Source of the DNA: Bacteroidota bacterium
GTDB taxonomy: Bacteria > Bacteroidota > Bacteroidia > Flavobacteriales_D > Crocinitomicaceae
Direction: 5' to 3'
Assembly: GCA_018825925.1 (NCBI GenBank)
Contig: JAHKAT010000237.1
Span: 1-15,630, forward strand
Length of the DNA stretch: 15,630 nucleotides
The notes under the pieces were generated by a model, which did no database searches, had not been told where the DNA came from, and was given only the letters and a program-made list of their open reading frames with translations. Below are positions 7,563 through 14,549 of the stretch, in pieces; within the stretch, counting starts at the first letter, position 1, and each line of letters begins with the position of its first letter. Position numbers and translations under genes: made by a program.

Positions 7563-8560
7563 CACAGGTTATAGATATTTGCTTTGTATTGACTAAGGTT
7601 GGCTGGGTTTTTAAACCATTCAATGGTTTCCTTCAGGCCATCTTTCAGACTTGTTGTTGGAATCCAGTTGGTGTGTTCTTTAAGCTTTGTATTGTCGCCA
7701 AACAAACGAAAAACTTCAGATTTCTCTGGTCGTAAACGCTGGTCATCTTGTAATATTTTCGCCTTTGGATTAATTTGCTGAATTAATTCATTCGCTAAAT
7801 CACCAATTGAAATTTCATTTTTGGTAGCAATATTTACATCGTGGCCTTTTAATGAATCGCAAAGTGAAATTTCAATAAATCCTTGAGCCGTGTCTTTGGC
7901 AAAAACCAAATCGCGTGTAGGAGTTAAATCACCCAAACTGATCTCTTCATAACCATTTAACAACTGCGTAATTATTGTAGGAATGATTGCTCTAGCCGAT
8001 TGACGCGGACCGTAGGTGTTAAACGGACGTACAATGGTAAGGGGCAAATCGAAACTTCTATAAAATGATTCTGCGATGCAATCAGCTCCAATTTTTGTAG
8101 CCGAATATGGCGACTGACCTTGGCGAGGATGCTTTTCGTCAATTGGAACGTACTGTGCAGTGCCATACACTTCACTTGTTGAGGTAACTAAAACACGTTC
8201 CACTCCAAAATCCTTTGCCGCCTGTACTATATTCAAAGTCCCTTTCACATTGGTATCAACATAAGCATCAGGAGAATGATAAGAATAGGGAATCGCAATT
8301 AATGCAGCCAAATGGTACACAATATCTATTCCTTTCATTGCTGTTCGAACTCCGTAAGGGTCGCGTACATCTCCAGTGAAAACATCTAATTTTGCTTTCG
8401 TTTCATCACTTAAAGAGTCGATCCAACCCCATGAGTTGAAAGAATTGTAATAGCAAAAAGCGCGGATTTCAGCACCTTCCTTCAATAAAGCCTCCACCAG
8501 ATGTGATCCAATAAACCCATCAGCACCTGTAATTAAAACTTTTTTACCTTTCAGTCGCAT
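7562..8560 (-). CDS. legB: NAD-dependent sugar-nucleotide 4,6-dehydratase (LegB)
   Basis: The 332-residue extended SDR protein opens the pathway by turning UDP- or GDP-GlcNAc into the 4-keto-6-deoxy sugar. The NAD-binding loop is TGADGFIGSH (11-20). YNSFNSWGW (38-46) is a signature shared with LegB rather than with PseB or RmlB. The active site shows STSEVYG (127-133), with the Thr and Glu expected for a dehydratase, and PYSATK (151-156) with Tyr152 and Lys156. VRPFNTYGPRQSARA (177-191) is the usual sugar-nucleotide motif. It is the first gene of the minus-strand block; its start is 148 bases from the divergent glycosyltransferase gene, with a -7 box close upstream. The identification as a legionaminic-type dehydratase is strong; whether the donor is UDP or GDP is unknown. 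Confidence 0.93.
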   Translation of the reverse strand: MRLKGKKVLITGADGFIGSHLVEALLKEGAEIRAFCYYNSFNSWGWIDSLSDETKAKLDVFTGDVRDPYGVRTAMKGIDIVYHLAALIAIPYSYHSPDAYVDTNVKGTLNIVQAAKDFGVERVLVTSTSEVYGTAQYVPIDEKHPRQGQSPYSATKIGADCIAESFYRSFDLPLTIVRPFNTYGPRQSARAIIPTIITQLLNGYEEISLGDLTPTRDLVFAKDTAQGFIEISLCDSLKGHDVNIATKNEISIGDLANELIQQINPKAKILQDDQRLRPEKSEVFRLFGDNTKLKEHTNWIPTTSLKDGLKETIEWFKNPANLSQYKANIYNL

Positions 8561-8575
8561 GTATAATTGTTTTGC

Positions 8576-8583
8576 GCAAAGAT
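8576..8583 (-). promoter_or_regulatory. -7 box TATCTTTG of the legB operon
   Basis: Read on the minus strand this is TATCTTTGC, the most common form of the Bacteroidota -7 element, ending 15 bases before the legB ATG. Transcription would begin only about ten bases ahead of the gene, giving a very short leader. No TTG lies at the expected spacing (the nearest upstream is 27 bases away), so the -33 element is weak or recognised otherwise. The box is the only promoter-like sequence seen for legB, legC, legI and legG. Confidence 0.5.
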
Positions 8584-8663
8584 ATTAAAAAACGATTGCT
8601 CTGGGGAAGTACAATGTCGGGAATAAAGTAGACCATGTAATTGCTTAGATTCATGAATATAGA

Positions 8664-8692
8664 TTGCTTTCGATGAAAAAACTTTAGTTTTG
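8664..8692 (+). promoter_or_regulatory. Bacteroidota promoter TTG-N18-TAGTTTTG for the GT2 operon
   Basis: A TTG at 8664-8666 is followed after 18 bases by TAGTTTTG at 8685-8692. This fits the Bacteroidota consensus TTG, 17-23 bases, TAnnTTTG. The expected transcript start is near 8698-8700, about ten bases before the ATG at 8709. It lies back to back with the legB -7 box, so the 148-base gap 8561-8708 acts as a divergent promoter region. It is the best promoter match found in this window. Confidence 0.6.
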
Positions 8693-8708
8693 CTGAAGAT
8701 CAACTCAT

Positions 8709-9740
8709 ATGTCAGATAAAGTAAGTATTTCCGTAGTGATTCCGTGCCGCAACGAGGCCAATTATATCGCTGATTGTATTGAACATATATTTCAATCAAA
8801 TGGATTGGAGAATATGGATCTCAGAGTCTTTGTTGTAGATGGAATGAGCGACGATGGTACCAGAGCGATCATAGCCGAAGAGGCTGAAAAAAACGATCGA
8901 GTGAAGCTGATTGATAATATTCATCAATTAACACCTTATGCATTTAATCTAGGAATTTACGCTGGAGGTAAGGTTGATTTTGTGCAGATTGTAGGAGCCA
9001 GACACATGATAAGTCCAAATTATTTGGAAACATGTTTAAAGCGGTTGAACGACAGTCCGGATGTTTGGTGTGTAGGTGGGCAAATAAAAAATGAATTTAT
9101 TAACGAAACTGGAGAGATCATTGCTGCGGCTATGGGGACTGCATTTGGAATGGGTTTAGGAAATTTTAGAACCTTGGAAAAATCTGGTTATACCGATACG
9201 GTGACAAGTCCGATGTATCCCTACGCTGTATTCGATAAAATTGGATTTTTTGACGAGCAATTAATCCGAAATCAGGACGATGATTTTAATTATAGGGTAA
9301 CGAAAGCAGGAGGAAAAATCTATTATGAACATGACATTTCTTTACGATATTTTGTTCGTGGTTCATTCTCATCACTTTGGCGACAATTTTATCAATACGG
9401 ATATTGGAAGGTTTTTGTCAACCAAAAACACAAAGCGGTAACGACGATTCGCCAGTTGGTTCCACCTTTGTTTGCCTTTTATTTACTGCTCGTCGTACTT
9501 ACCTCTTTACTTCAGTTCGGAAGTTTCCCATCCTTCCGTTGGCCTTTGTATTTGTACATTATTCTTACTTTATACTTTTCCTATAAGACAAGTTTAGAAA
9601 AGAAAGTGCCATTTGTGGGACTCATTCAAACTTTCCCCATTTTACATGTTTCATACGGATTAGGGTATTTGAAAGGTATATGGACCTTCATTATTCAGAA
9701 ACAAAAACCTCAGGATAAGCAAAAAAGAATGTCGAGATAA
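8709..9740 (+). CDS. Family 2 glycosyltransferase with C-terminal membrane helices (ExoA-like)
   Basis: The 343-residue protein starts with a GT-A fold: SVVIPCRNEANYI (8-20), VVDGMSDDGT (42-51) and an acidic NQDDDFNYR (188-196) matching the catalytic-base region of ExoA-like transferases, followed by RYF...SLWRQFYQYGYWK (213-234). Hydrophobic stretches near 251-268 and 279-291 and a weaker one at 301-317 anchor it to the inner membrane, and the end is basic. It would add a sugar to a lipid-linked precursor. Odd point: where relatives usually have a D-x-H or D-x-D metal-binding motif, this protein reads IVGARHMISP (94-103), without the Asp. First gene of a four-gene operon; the next gene begins 31 bases on. 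The transferred sugar cannot be predicted. Confidence 0.85.
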   Translation: MSDKVSISVVIPCRNEANYIADCIEHIFQSNGLENMDLRVFVVDGMSDDGTRAIIAEEAEKNDRVKLIDNIHQLTPYAFNLGIYAGGKVDFVQIVGARHMISPNYLETCLKRLNDSPDVWCVGGQIKNEFINETGEIIAAAMGTAFGMGLGNFRTLEKSGYTDTVTSPMYPYAVFDKIGFFDEQLIRNQDDDFNYRVTKAGGKIYYEHDISLRYFVRGSFSSLWRQFYQYGYWKVFVNQKHKAVTTIRQLVPPLFAFYLLLVVLTSLLQFGSFPSFRWPLYLYIILTLYFSYKTSLEKKVPFVGLIQTFPILHVSYGLGYLKGIWTFIIQKQKPQDKQKRMSR

Positions 9741-9771
9741 TGACTAAATTCACCTCCAAAAAAAGACCAAT

Positions 9772-10983
9772 ATGATTCCGTTTTCTCCTCCAAGAATAGA
9801 TCAAAAAGTAATTGATGAGGTAACTCTCGCACTAAAAAGCGGATGGATTACTACCGGTCCACGGACAAAACAATTTGAAAAAAATATTTCTGAATATACT
9901 AATTGTAAAACCACTGTTGCCGTTAATTCATGGACAATGGGTATGCAAGTCTTACTTCATTGGTGGGGTATAGGAGAGGGTGATGAAGTGATTTTGCCGG
10001 CCTATACCTATTGCGCTAGTGCAAATGTGATCATACACGCTGGAGCAAAACCGGTAATGGTTGATATTAATCCGGAAGATTTTAATATTTCAGTAGATGC
10101 AATTCGCAATGCGATTACCCCAAGAACAAAAGCAATTATCGCTGTTGATTTAGCAGGTTTTCCATGTGACTACGATCAAATAAATGCTTTGGTAAAAGAA
10201 AGTTCAGTTTTATCACAATTTAAAGCCAATAGCGAGCAACAAGAAAACTTAGGAAGAATCTTAGTAATCGCCGATGCTGCACATAGCTTTGGCGCAGAAA
10301 TGAATGGTATGAAGTCTGGAGCGTTAACAGATATTTCTACTTTTTCATTTCATGCTGTGAAAAACCTAACTACCGCAGAGGGAGGAGCCTTATGTTTCAA
10401 TTTGCCTCAAAGCTTTGATCACGAAGATATCTATAAAACGTTTTGTACTATGATTTTACATGGTCAAAATAAAGATGCTTTAGCCAAAACTCAAAAAGGA
10501 AACTGGCGTTATGACGTTGAAGAGCCAGGTTTTAAGTGTAATATGACCGATTTACAAGCTGCTATTGGCTTAATAGAGTTAGAGCGCTACCAAGAAAATC
10601 TGGATAGAAGAAAGCAAATTTTCGAATCCTATGACAATGCATTTTCGAATGAAAGCTGGGCAATTTTGCCAGTCCACACAACCTCTAATAAAACGAGTAG
10701 TTACCATCTGTATCAATTGCGAATAAAAGGGATTTCAGAGGATCAAAGAGATGCAATTATGCAAGGGATTTTTGATCAAGACGTTTCTGTGAATGTGCAT
10801 TTTTTACCCTTACCTACGCTAACAGCCTATAAAAAAAGAGGATATAAAATGGAGGAATATCCTGAGACTTGGAACAAATATGCAAACGAAATAAGTCTGC
10901 CCGTGTATTTTGACTTGAATGAGAGTCAAGTTTCTACGGTTATTAATGCGGTGAAAACATCAGTTCTAAAAGTATTGAAATGA
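9772..10983 (+). CDS. DegT/DnrJ/EryC1 family sugar aminotransferase, second in the locus
   Basis: This 403-residue PLP enzyme would aminate a keto-sugar nucleotide. SGWITTGP (23-30), LPAYTYCAS (75-83), IADAAHSFGA (166-175) and SFHAVKNLTTAEGG (192-205) with Lys197 as PLP lysine are all intact. The substrate-binding NSWTMGM (52-58) replaces the commoner N-G/S-T-A-A-L form. Residues about 143-161 (SSVLSQFKANSEQQENLGR) look like a small insertion before the Asp motif. Its pairing with the PglC-like transferase, which it overlaps by four bases (ATGA), suggests that it makes the 4-amino sugar used as the first residue of the glycan. No dedicated dehydratase or acetyltransferase accompanies it; LegB could supply a keto-sugar or the partners may be elsewhere. 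Confidence 0.85.
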   Translation: MIPFSPPRIDQKVIDEVTLALKSGWITTGPRTKQFEKNISEYTNCKTTVAVNSWTMGMQVLLHWWGIGEGDEVILPAYTYCASANVIIHAGAKPVMVDINPEDFNISVDAIRNAITPRTKAIIAVDLAGFPCDYDQINALVKESSVLSQFKANSEQQENLGRILVIADAAHSFGAEMNGMKSGALTDISTFSFHAVKNLTTAEGGALCFNLPQSFDHEDIYKTFCTMILHGQNKDALAKTQKGNWRYDVEEPGFKCNMTDLQAAIGLIELERYQENLDRRKQIFESYDNAFSNESWAILPVHTTSNKTSSYHLYQLRIKGISEDQRDAIMQGIFDQDVSVNVHFLPLPTLTAYKKRGYKMEEYPETWNKYANEISLPVYFDLNESQVSTVINAVKTSVLKVLK

Positions 10984-11570
10984 AAAGAGCGTTTGATTTA
11001 GTTTTTTCTAGTGTCATTTTACTTTTGTTTTTGCCTTTCGGAATAATTATTTCTCTACTCATATTAGCTAGCTCAAAAGGCCCTGTATTTTATTTTCAAA
11101 CTAGAGTAGGGAAAGGAAATTTGGATTTTAAACTGTTTAAGTTTAGAACCATGAGACCGTTCACTGACCAATTTGGAAAGTTAACAGTTGGAAAAAGAGA
11201 TCCAAGAATTACAGGTATTGGTTATTTTTTAAGAAAATTTAAATTGGATGAATTCCCTCAATTTATTAATGTTTTAAAAGGCGATATGTCTGTTGTAGGG
11301 CCCCGACCAGAGGTAAGAGAATACGTGAATTATTATAGTTCTGAACAACTTCAAGTATTAAACGTTCGTCCAGGAATAACAGATTATGCGAGCTTAAAAT
11401 ACTTCGATGAAAATGAGTTGTTAGGAGCTTCTGAGAATCCAGAAAAGACTTACATAGAAGAAATTATGCCAGAAAAACTAAAGTGGAACCAGGTTTACAT
11501 TCAAAATCCATCCTTAATAAATGATTTTAAGATTATTGGTTTGACCATAAAGAAAATATTTAGAATTTAA
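10980..11570 (+). CDS. Initiating phosphoglycosyl transferase, PglC/WcaJ-type bacterial sugar transferase
   Basis: The 196-residue protein is a small monotopic sugar transferase that moves a sugar-1-phosphate from UDP-sugar to undecaprenyl phosphate, the first step of glycan assembly. Residues 1-31 contain the single re-entrant membrane helix after MKRAFDLVFS. FKLFKFRTMR (50-59), KLDEFPQ (88-94) with the Asp90-Glu91 catalytic pair, GDMSVVGPRPE (101-111) and VRPGITDYAS (129-138) are the family motifs. It lacks the four extra N-terminal helices of WbaP/WcaJ and is thus closer to PglC in size. The start overlaps the aminotransferase stop, which suggests that the aminotransferase product is its donor substrate. 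The identification is strong; the sugar is inferred. Confidence 0.93.
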   Translation: MKRAFDLVFSSVILLLFLPFGIIISLLILASSKGPVFYFQTRVGKGNLDFKLFKFRTMRPFTDQFGKLTVGKRDPRITGIGYFLRKFKLDEFPQFINVLKGDMSVVGPRPEVREYVNYYSSEQLQVLNVRPGITDYASLKYFDENELLGASENPEKTYIEEIMPEKLKWNQVYIQNPSLINDFKIIGLTIKKIFRI

Positions 11571-11574
11571 TGAA

Positions 11575-12369
11575 ATGCAAAAAGTAAAAAAACGCATTAT
11601 TTTCTTGGACCTTGTTTTTATGTTATTACTTGTTATTCAGTTTGTTAACACCAATAAGCAGACTCGAATTCTTTTCATAGGTAATAGCTACACCTATCGA
11701 AATGAGATGCCAGATATCTTTGAGCATATTGCAATTTCTAAGGGAAAGAATATATATGTTCAATCAATAACGAAAGGAAAAGCCACCTTAATGATACAGT
11801 CAAAACGAGATGAGGTGTACCGGGTTATAAAAGATCATAGGTGGGATTATGTTGTAATTCAAGGCTCGAGTAGAGATTTTATTCAACCGACAGAAATGAT
11901 AACGGATAAAACCATGCCTGCTATGGAAAAGGTAATACGTGCTGTTAGGAGAAATCGAGCTGACACCAAAATAATGCTTTATATGACTTGGGGATATAGA
12001 AATGGTTATGTCCCATTCGATTATACTGACACCTATGAAAAAATGACCTATACAATTCGGGATGAGTATTTACGGATCAGCAAATACTATAATTTTGGAG
12101 TTGTACCTGTAGGAATTGCCTTTAAAGATTCGCGCATGCGTCGCCCAGATGTCGATTTATATGTTAAAGATGGCGCTCATCCGTCGCTTAAAGGATCCTA
12201 TTTGGCCGCTTGCTGTTTTTATGCTGCTTTGTATAACGAAAGCGCAATTGGGTCGACATACTATGGAAAATTAGGTCCAAAAATTTGCTATTACTTACAA
12301 TCAGTTGGAAGTAAAAATGTACTATATCAAAGGAAAAAATATAATTTGATCAATCAAGAAGTTCAATAA
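11575..12369 (+). CDS. Membrane-anchored SGNH/GDSL-family hydrolase-like protein
   Basis: The 264-residue protein has a basic start and one hydrophobic segment (about 8-24) that is probably an uncleaved signal anchor, so the rest is likely periplasmic. Block I is ILFIGNSYTYRN (32-43), with Ser38 as the likely nucleophile. VVIQGSSRD (93-101) fits the middle block, and YVKDGAHPS (196-204) supplies the Asp199-x-x-His202 pair. This layout is that of SGNH hydrolases of the DUF4886-like type. Such enzymes often remove or move O-acetyl groups on polysaccharides, which suits its place four bases after the sugar transferase at the end of the operon. The substrate is unknown. No lipobox cysteine is seen. 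Its stop is 51 bases from the converging ZIP gene; that gap holds no convincing terminator. Confidence 0.75.
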   Translation: MQKVKKRIIFLDLVFMLLLVIQFVNTNKQTRILFIGNSYTYRNEMPDIFEHIAISKGKNIYVQSITKGKATLMIQSKRDEVYRVIKDHRWDYVVIQGSSRDFIQPTEMITDKTMPAMEKVIRAVRRNRADTKIMLYMTWGYRNGYVPFDYTDTYEKMTYTIRDEYLRISKYYNFGVVPVGIAFKDSRMRRPDVDLYVKDGAHPSLKGSYLAACCFYAALYNESAIGSTYYGKLGPKICYYLQSVGSKNVLYQRKKYNLINQEVQ

Positions 12370-12420
12370 TTATTAAACCATATTGGACAAATAGTGCGGT
12401 ATAAAGCAGCGCGATTATAA

Positions 12421-13137
12421 TTAGTGAATAAAAACAGCTAAACCTGCACCGACTAAAATTGCGATGAGTTTCGTTAGATTGAATTTATGATTCTCACTGG
12501 TTTCAAATATAATAGTTGTCGAAATATGAAGAAACATACCCACTACAATTGCCAGAATAATTGAGAAATTAAATTGAGACTGATCTTGGAAGGTACCAAA
12601 AAACAATCCTGCGGGTGTCATTAATGCAAACAAAATCAAGTACATCCATGCTTTCATTTTTGATAAATTGGAGTTGATCAAAATAGTCATTAGCGCAATT
12701 GCCACAGGAAATTGATGAAACAAAATACCAATTAATAAAGAGTCATTTCCTGATAGGGCGCCGTGTTCATGAATTAATAATTCATTTGACCCCAAAGGAA
12801 TTCCTTCGATAAATGAATGAATAGAAAGGGAGATAAGCATTCCAAAAGGTAATTTGTGTCCAGAATGATGATGAATGTGGCCATGTTCGATACCTCCAGA
12901 AAAGTACTCGAGAATCAATTGAATCAAGAAGCCAATCAGAATGTAAATCCCGATAGACTCTTCGTTGTGTTCGTATAGTTCAGGAACAAAATGAATAAAG
13001 GCTATTGAGAGTAAAAAACCTCCACTTAAGGCTAAACTCAGCTTAATTAAAGAAGCATTGTGTTTGTTGAGCAAAGCGACAAATACTCCCCCTAAAATAA
13101 CCGAAAAAATCAACCAAAAAATCGCCGTAAAAGTCAT
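12421..13137 (-). CDS. ZIP-family divalent metal transporter
   Basis: This 238-residue inner-membrane protein has about eight hydrophobic spans. The fourth helix carries HSFIEGIPLG (107-116) and the fifth HQFPVAIAL (141-149), the positions that bind metal in ZIP proteins. A histidine-rich loop GHIHHHSGHK (86-95) lies between helices three and four, as expected. In many ZIPs the fifth helix reads HxxPE or HExxxE; here both Glu positions are replaced by Gln or Val/Ala, which could lower the number of bound metal ions or change selectivity. Zinc, iron or manganese import is possible. It overlaps the methyltransferase stop region by four bases and is probably co-transcribed with it. It has no clear link to the glycan genes. 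Confidence 0.85.
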   Translation of the reverse strand: MTFTAIFWLIFSVILGGVFVALLNKHNASLIKLSLALSGGFLLSIAFIHFVPELYEHNEESIGIYILIGFLIQLILEYFSGGIEHGHIHHHSGHKLPFGMLISLSIHSFIEGIPLGSNELLIHEHGALSGNDSLLIGILFHQFPVAIALMTILINSNLSKMKAWMYLILFALMTPAGLFFGTFQDQSQFNFSIILAIVVGMFLHISTTIIFETSENHKFNLTKLIAILVGAGLAVFIH

Positions 13138-13877
13138 AAATCTGTTTTTCTTTTGCAGATGAAAATTGACCTTTCAGAAGTCATCTCATCAAATGGTTTG
13201 AGATCAAAGCTACCGAAACGATCGATAACTTGAAAATCTGCTTGCTCTAATAATCTGTTTAAATCCTCGTGACTATAACCACGAACTTTTTCTTCGAAAT
13301 GAAACAACTTTCCATGATCATCAATATCGATTGATTTTCTTATGAATTGGCCATCGTAACTCCGTTCTATACAAAAATGTATGCCATCCAATGTTTTATC
13401 TTCAATCGGAACTAGGTTTTTAATGACATAATTGGCGTTTAAAAAATCAAAAACAAACCATCCATTTAGGCGTAACATACCGTGTACAATCCGCAAAACA
13501 TGAAGATTGTCCTCGTCGTTAGGAAAATAACCGAAGGAAGTAAACAAGTTGAATATAGCATCAAACCTTTGGCCCTCAATGCTTTTTCGCATATCGTGTA
13601 CCTTGAAATGTAAGGTTTCATTTTCAAGTAATTTTGCTGATTCAATACTTTGTTCTGATAAATCAACCCCTAAAACATTCAAGCCAGCATCGTTTAAAGT
13701 TTTAGAATGACGCCCTTTTCCACAGGCCAAATCCAAAACATTAGAATTTGAGGATAAATTTATTTTATCAAGTAAATTTTGGATAAAAACCTTGGCTTCA
13801 TCCAAATTTCTCTTCTTGTATAACAAGTGATAATAGGAGGTGTCGAACCAAGAGGCAAACCATTCATTGGAATTCAT
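13134..13877 (-). CDS. Class I SAM-dependent methyltransferase
   Basis: The 247-residue protein has a Rossmann-type SAM-binding motif VLDLACGKGRHS (47-58), VDLSEQSI (71-78) for the ribose-binding acidic residue region, and FNLFTSFGYF further on. The first residues WFASWFDTSYYHLLY (6-20) are shared by a widespread group of uncharacterised Bacteroidota methyltransferases; the substrate is unknown. The frame is open to a TTG at 13886, but that codon lies inside the -7 box TATCTTTG (13884-13891), so the ATG at 13877 is chosen. Transcription would then start almost at the ATG, giving little or no leader. It overlaps the downstream ZIP gene by four bases. Confidence 0.85.
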   Translation of the reverse strand: MNSNEWFASWFDTSYYHLLYKKRNLDEAKVFIQNLLDKINLSSNSNVLDLACGKGRHSKTLNDAGLNVLGVDLSEQSIESAKLLENETLHFKVHDMRKSIEGQRFDAIFNLFTSFGYFPNDEDNLHVLRIVHGMLRLNGWFVFDFLNANYVIKNLVPIEDKTLDGIHFCIERSYDGQFIRKSIDIDDHGKLFHFEEKVRGYSHEDLNRLLEQADFQVIDRFGSFDLKPFDEMTSERSIFICKRKTDL

Positions 13878-13883
13878 AGTCGG

Positions 13884-13891
13884 CAAAGATA
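13884..13891 (-). promoter_or_regulatory. -7 box TATCTTTG directly before the methyltransferase gene
   Basis: The minus strand reads TATCTTTGCC, a full TAnnTTTG match, and the ATG follows 6 bases after the final G. This leaves room for almost no leader, so a leaderless or near-leaderless transcript is expected. There is no TTG at normal spacing upstream. The match also explains why the open frame upstream of 13877 is not coding. Confidence 0.45.
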
Positions 13892-13956
13892 AGAGGAATT
13901 CATACTTACATTTAAATGAAGAAGATAAAATGTTAAGGTATTTAATTCCTATTGTT

Positions 13957-13964
13957 TATATTTG
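13957..13964 (+). promoter_or_regulatory. -7 box TATATTTG of the siaB-siaC-coaE operon
   Basis: The plus strand reads TATATTTGC, a match to TAnnTTTG, ending 19 bases before the ATG at 13984. A TTA at 13933-13935, 21 bases upstream, is the closest -33-like triplet, so that element is weak. The expected transcript start is near 13970, giving a leader of about 14 bases. This box lies inside the longer open frame and supports the downstream start for the kinase. Confidence 0.45.
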
Positions 13965-13983
13965 CGAATATCTATTATCTGAT

Positions 13984-14544
13984 ATGTCGATCTCTAATGT
14001 TTACCAATTATTTAAAACTCTGGAAAAAGATAGCATTTTGCTTTCATTTAAGGGGTTGGTGACGGCTGAACTTTTGTCATCGATTTTACACATAATGGAG
14101 TCTAAATTGACACACCTACAGGAAGACTCAAAGTTGAAGAAAAAGGTGTTTAATGTTTTGGTGGAGTGTTTACAAAACTTATATCATCATATAGATGTTC
14201 ATGAGGATGATATAAAGGAAGATATTGAACTGCTTGATAAAAAGTCTGCAGTTTTTATGATTGCTAGATTTGGAGGTAGTTTTTACGTGCGCACAGGTAA
14301 CTATGTTGAAAATAAAGATGCTACCAAATTAATGAGACGATTAGATAAGATTAATTCCTTAGATAAGGAAGAATTGAGACTTTATTATCAAGAAATACTC
14401 GGAAATGGTGGTCGTTCGGGTAAAGGTACTGCTGGTTTGGGAATGATAGATATTGCGCGCAAATCAGGGAATAAATTAGAATATGAATTTGTACAAGTAA
14501 CGGAGGATATAAAATTCTTTTGCTTGAATGTTAAGATTGATTAA
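13984..14544 (+). CDS. siaB: SiaB-like GHKL-fold protein kinase
   Basis: With the ATG at 13984 the protein has 186 residues, a normal size for SiaB-family (DUF6272) proteins. ILLSFKGLVTAELL (18-31) matches the typical N-terminal strand and loop. VFNVLVECLQNLYHH (55-69) is the N-box helix, with Glu61 and Asn65 placed to bind Mg-ATP, and NGGRSGKGTAGLGMIDIARK (141-160) is the glycine-rich ATP lid. In Pseudomonas, SiaB phosphorylates SiaC and so controls diguanylate cyclase SiaD and cell aggregation. The frame is open further upstream (to 13840), but that part overlaps the divergent methyltransferase gene and the -7 boxes, and relatives start near here. The SiaC partner begins five bases after its stop. 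Confidence 0.82.
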   Translation: MSISNVYQLFKTLEKDSILLSFKGLVTAELLSSILHIMESKLTHLQEDSKLKKKVFNVLVECLQNLYHHIDVHEDDIKEDIELLDKKSAVFMIARFGGSFYVRTGNYVENKDATKLMRRLDKINSLDKEELRLYYQEILGNGGRSGKGTAGLGMIDIARKSGNKLEYEFVQVTEDIKFFCLNVKID

Positions 14545-14549
14545 TAAAG

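Noticed and set aside
1363..8560. Pseudaminic acid or plain sialic acid pathway
   Set aside because: The epimerase is of the hydrolysing NeuC/LegG type rather than PseG, the dehydratase carries LegB-type YNSFNSWGW, and plain sialic acid synthesis would not need the dehydratase and aminotransferase.
12370..12420. Possible terminator between the SGNH hydrolase and ZIP genes
   Set aside because: Only short AT-rich inverted repeats of four or five pairs are visible (for example TATT...AATA and TATAA...TTATA), without a GC-rich stem or a T run in the right place.
13840..13983. Upstream extension of the SiaB-like frame by 48 codons
   Set aside because: It overlaps the start of the divergent methyltransferase gene and contains promoter boxes of both directions; family members begin near MSISNVYQLF, and a -7 box sits 19 bases before that ATG.
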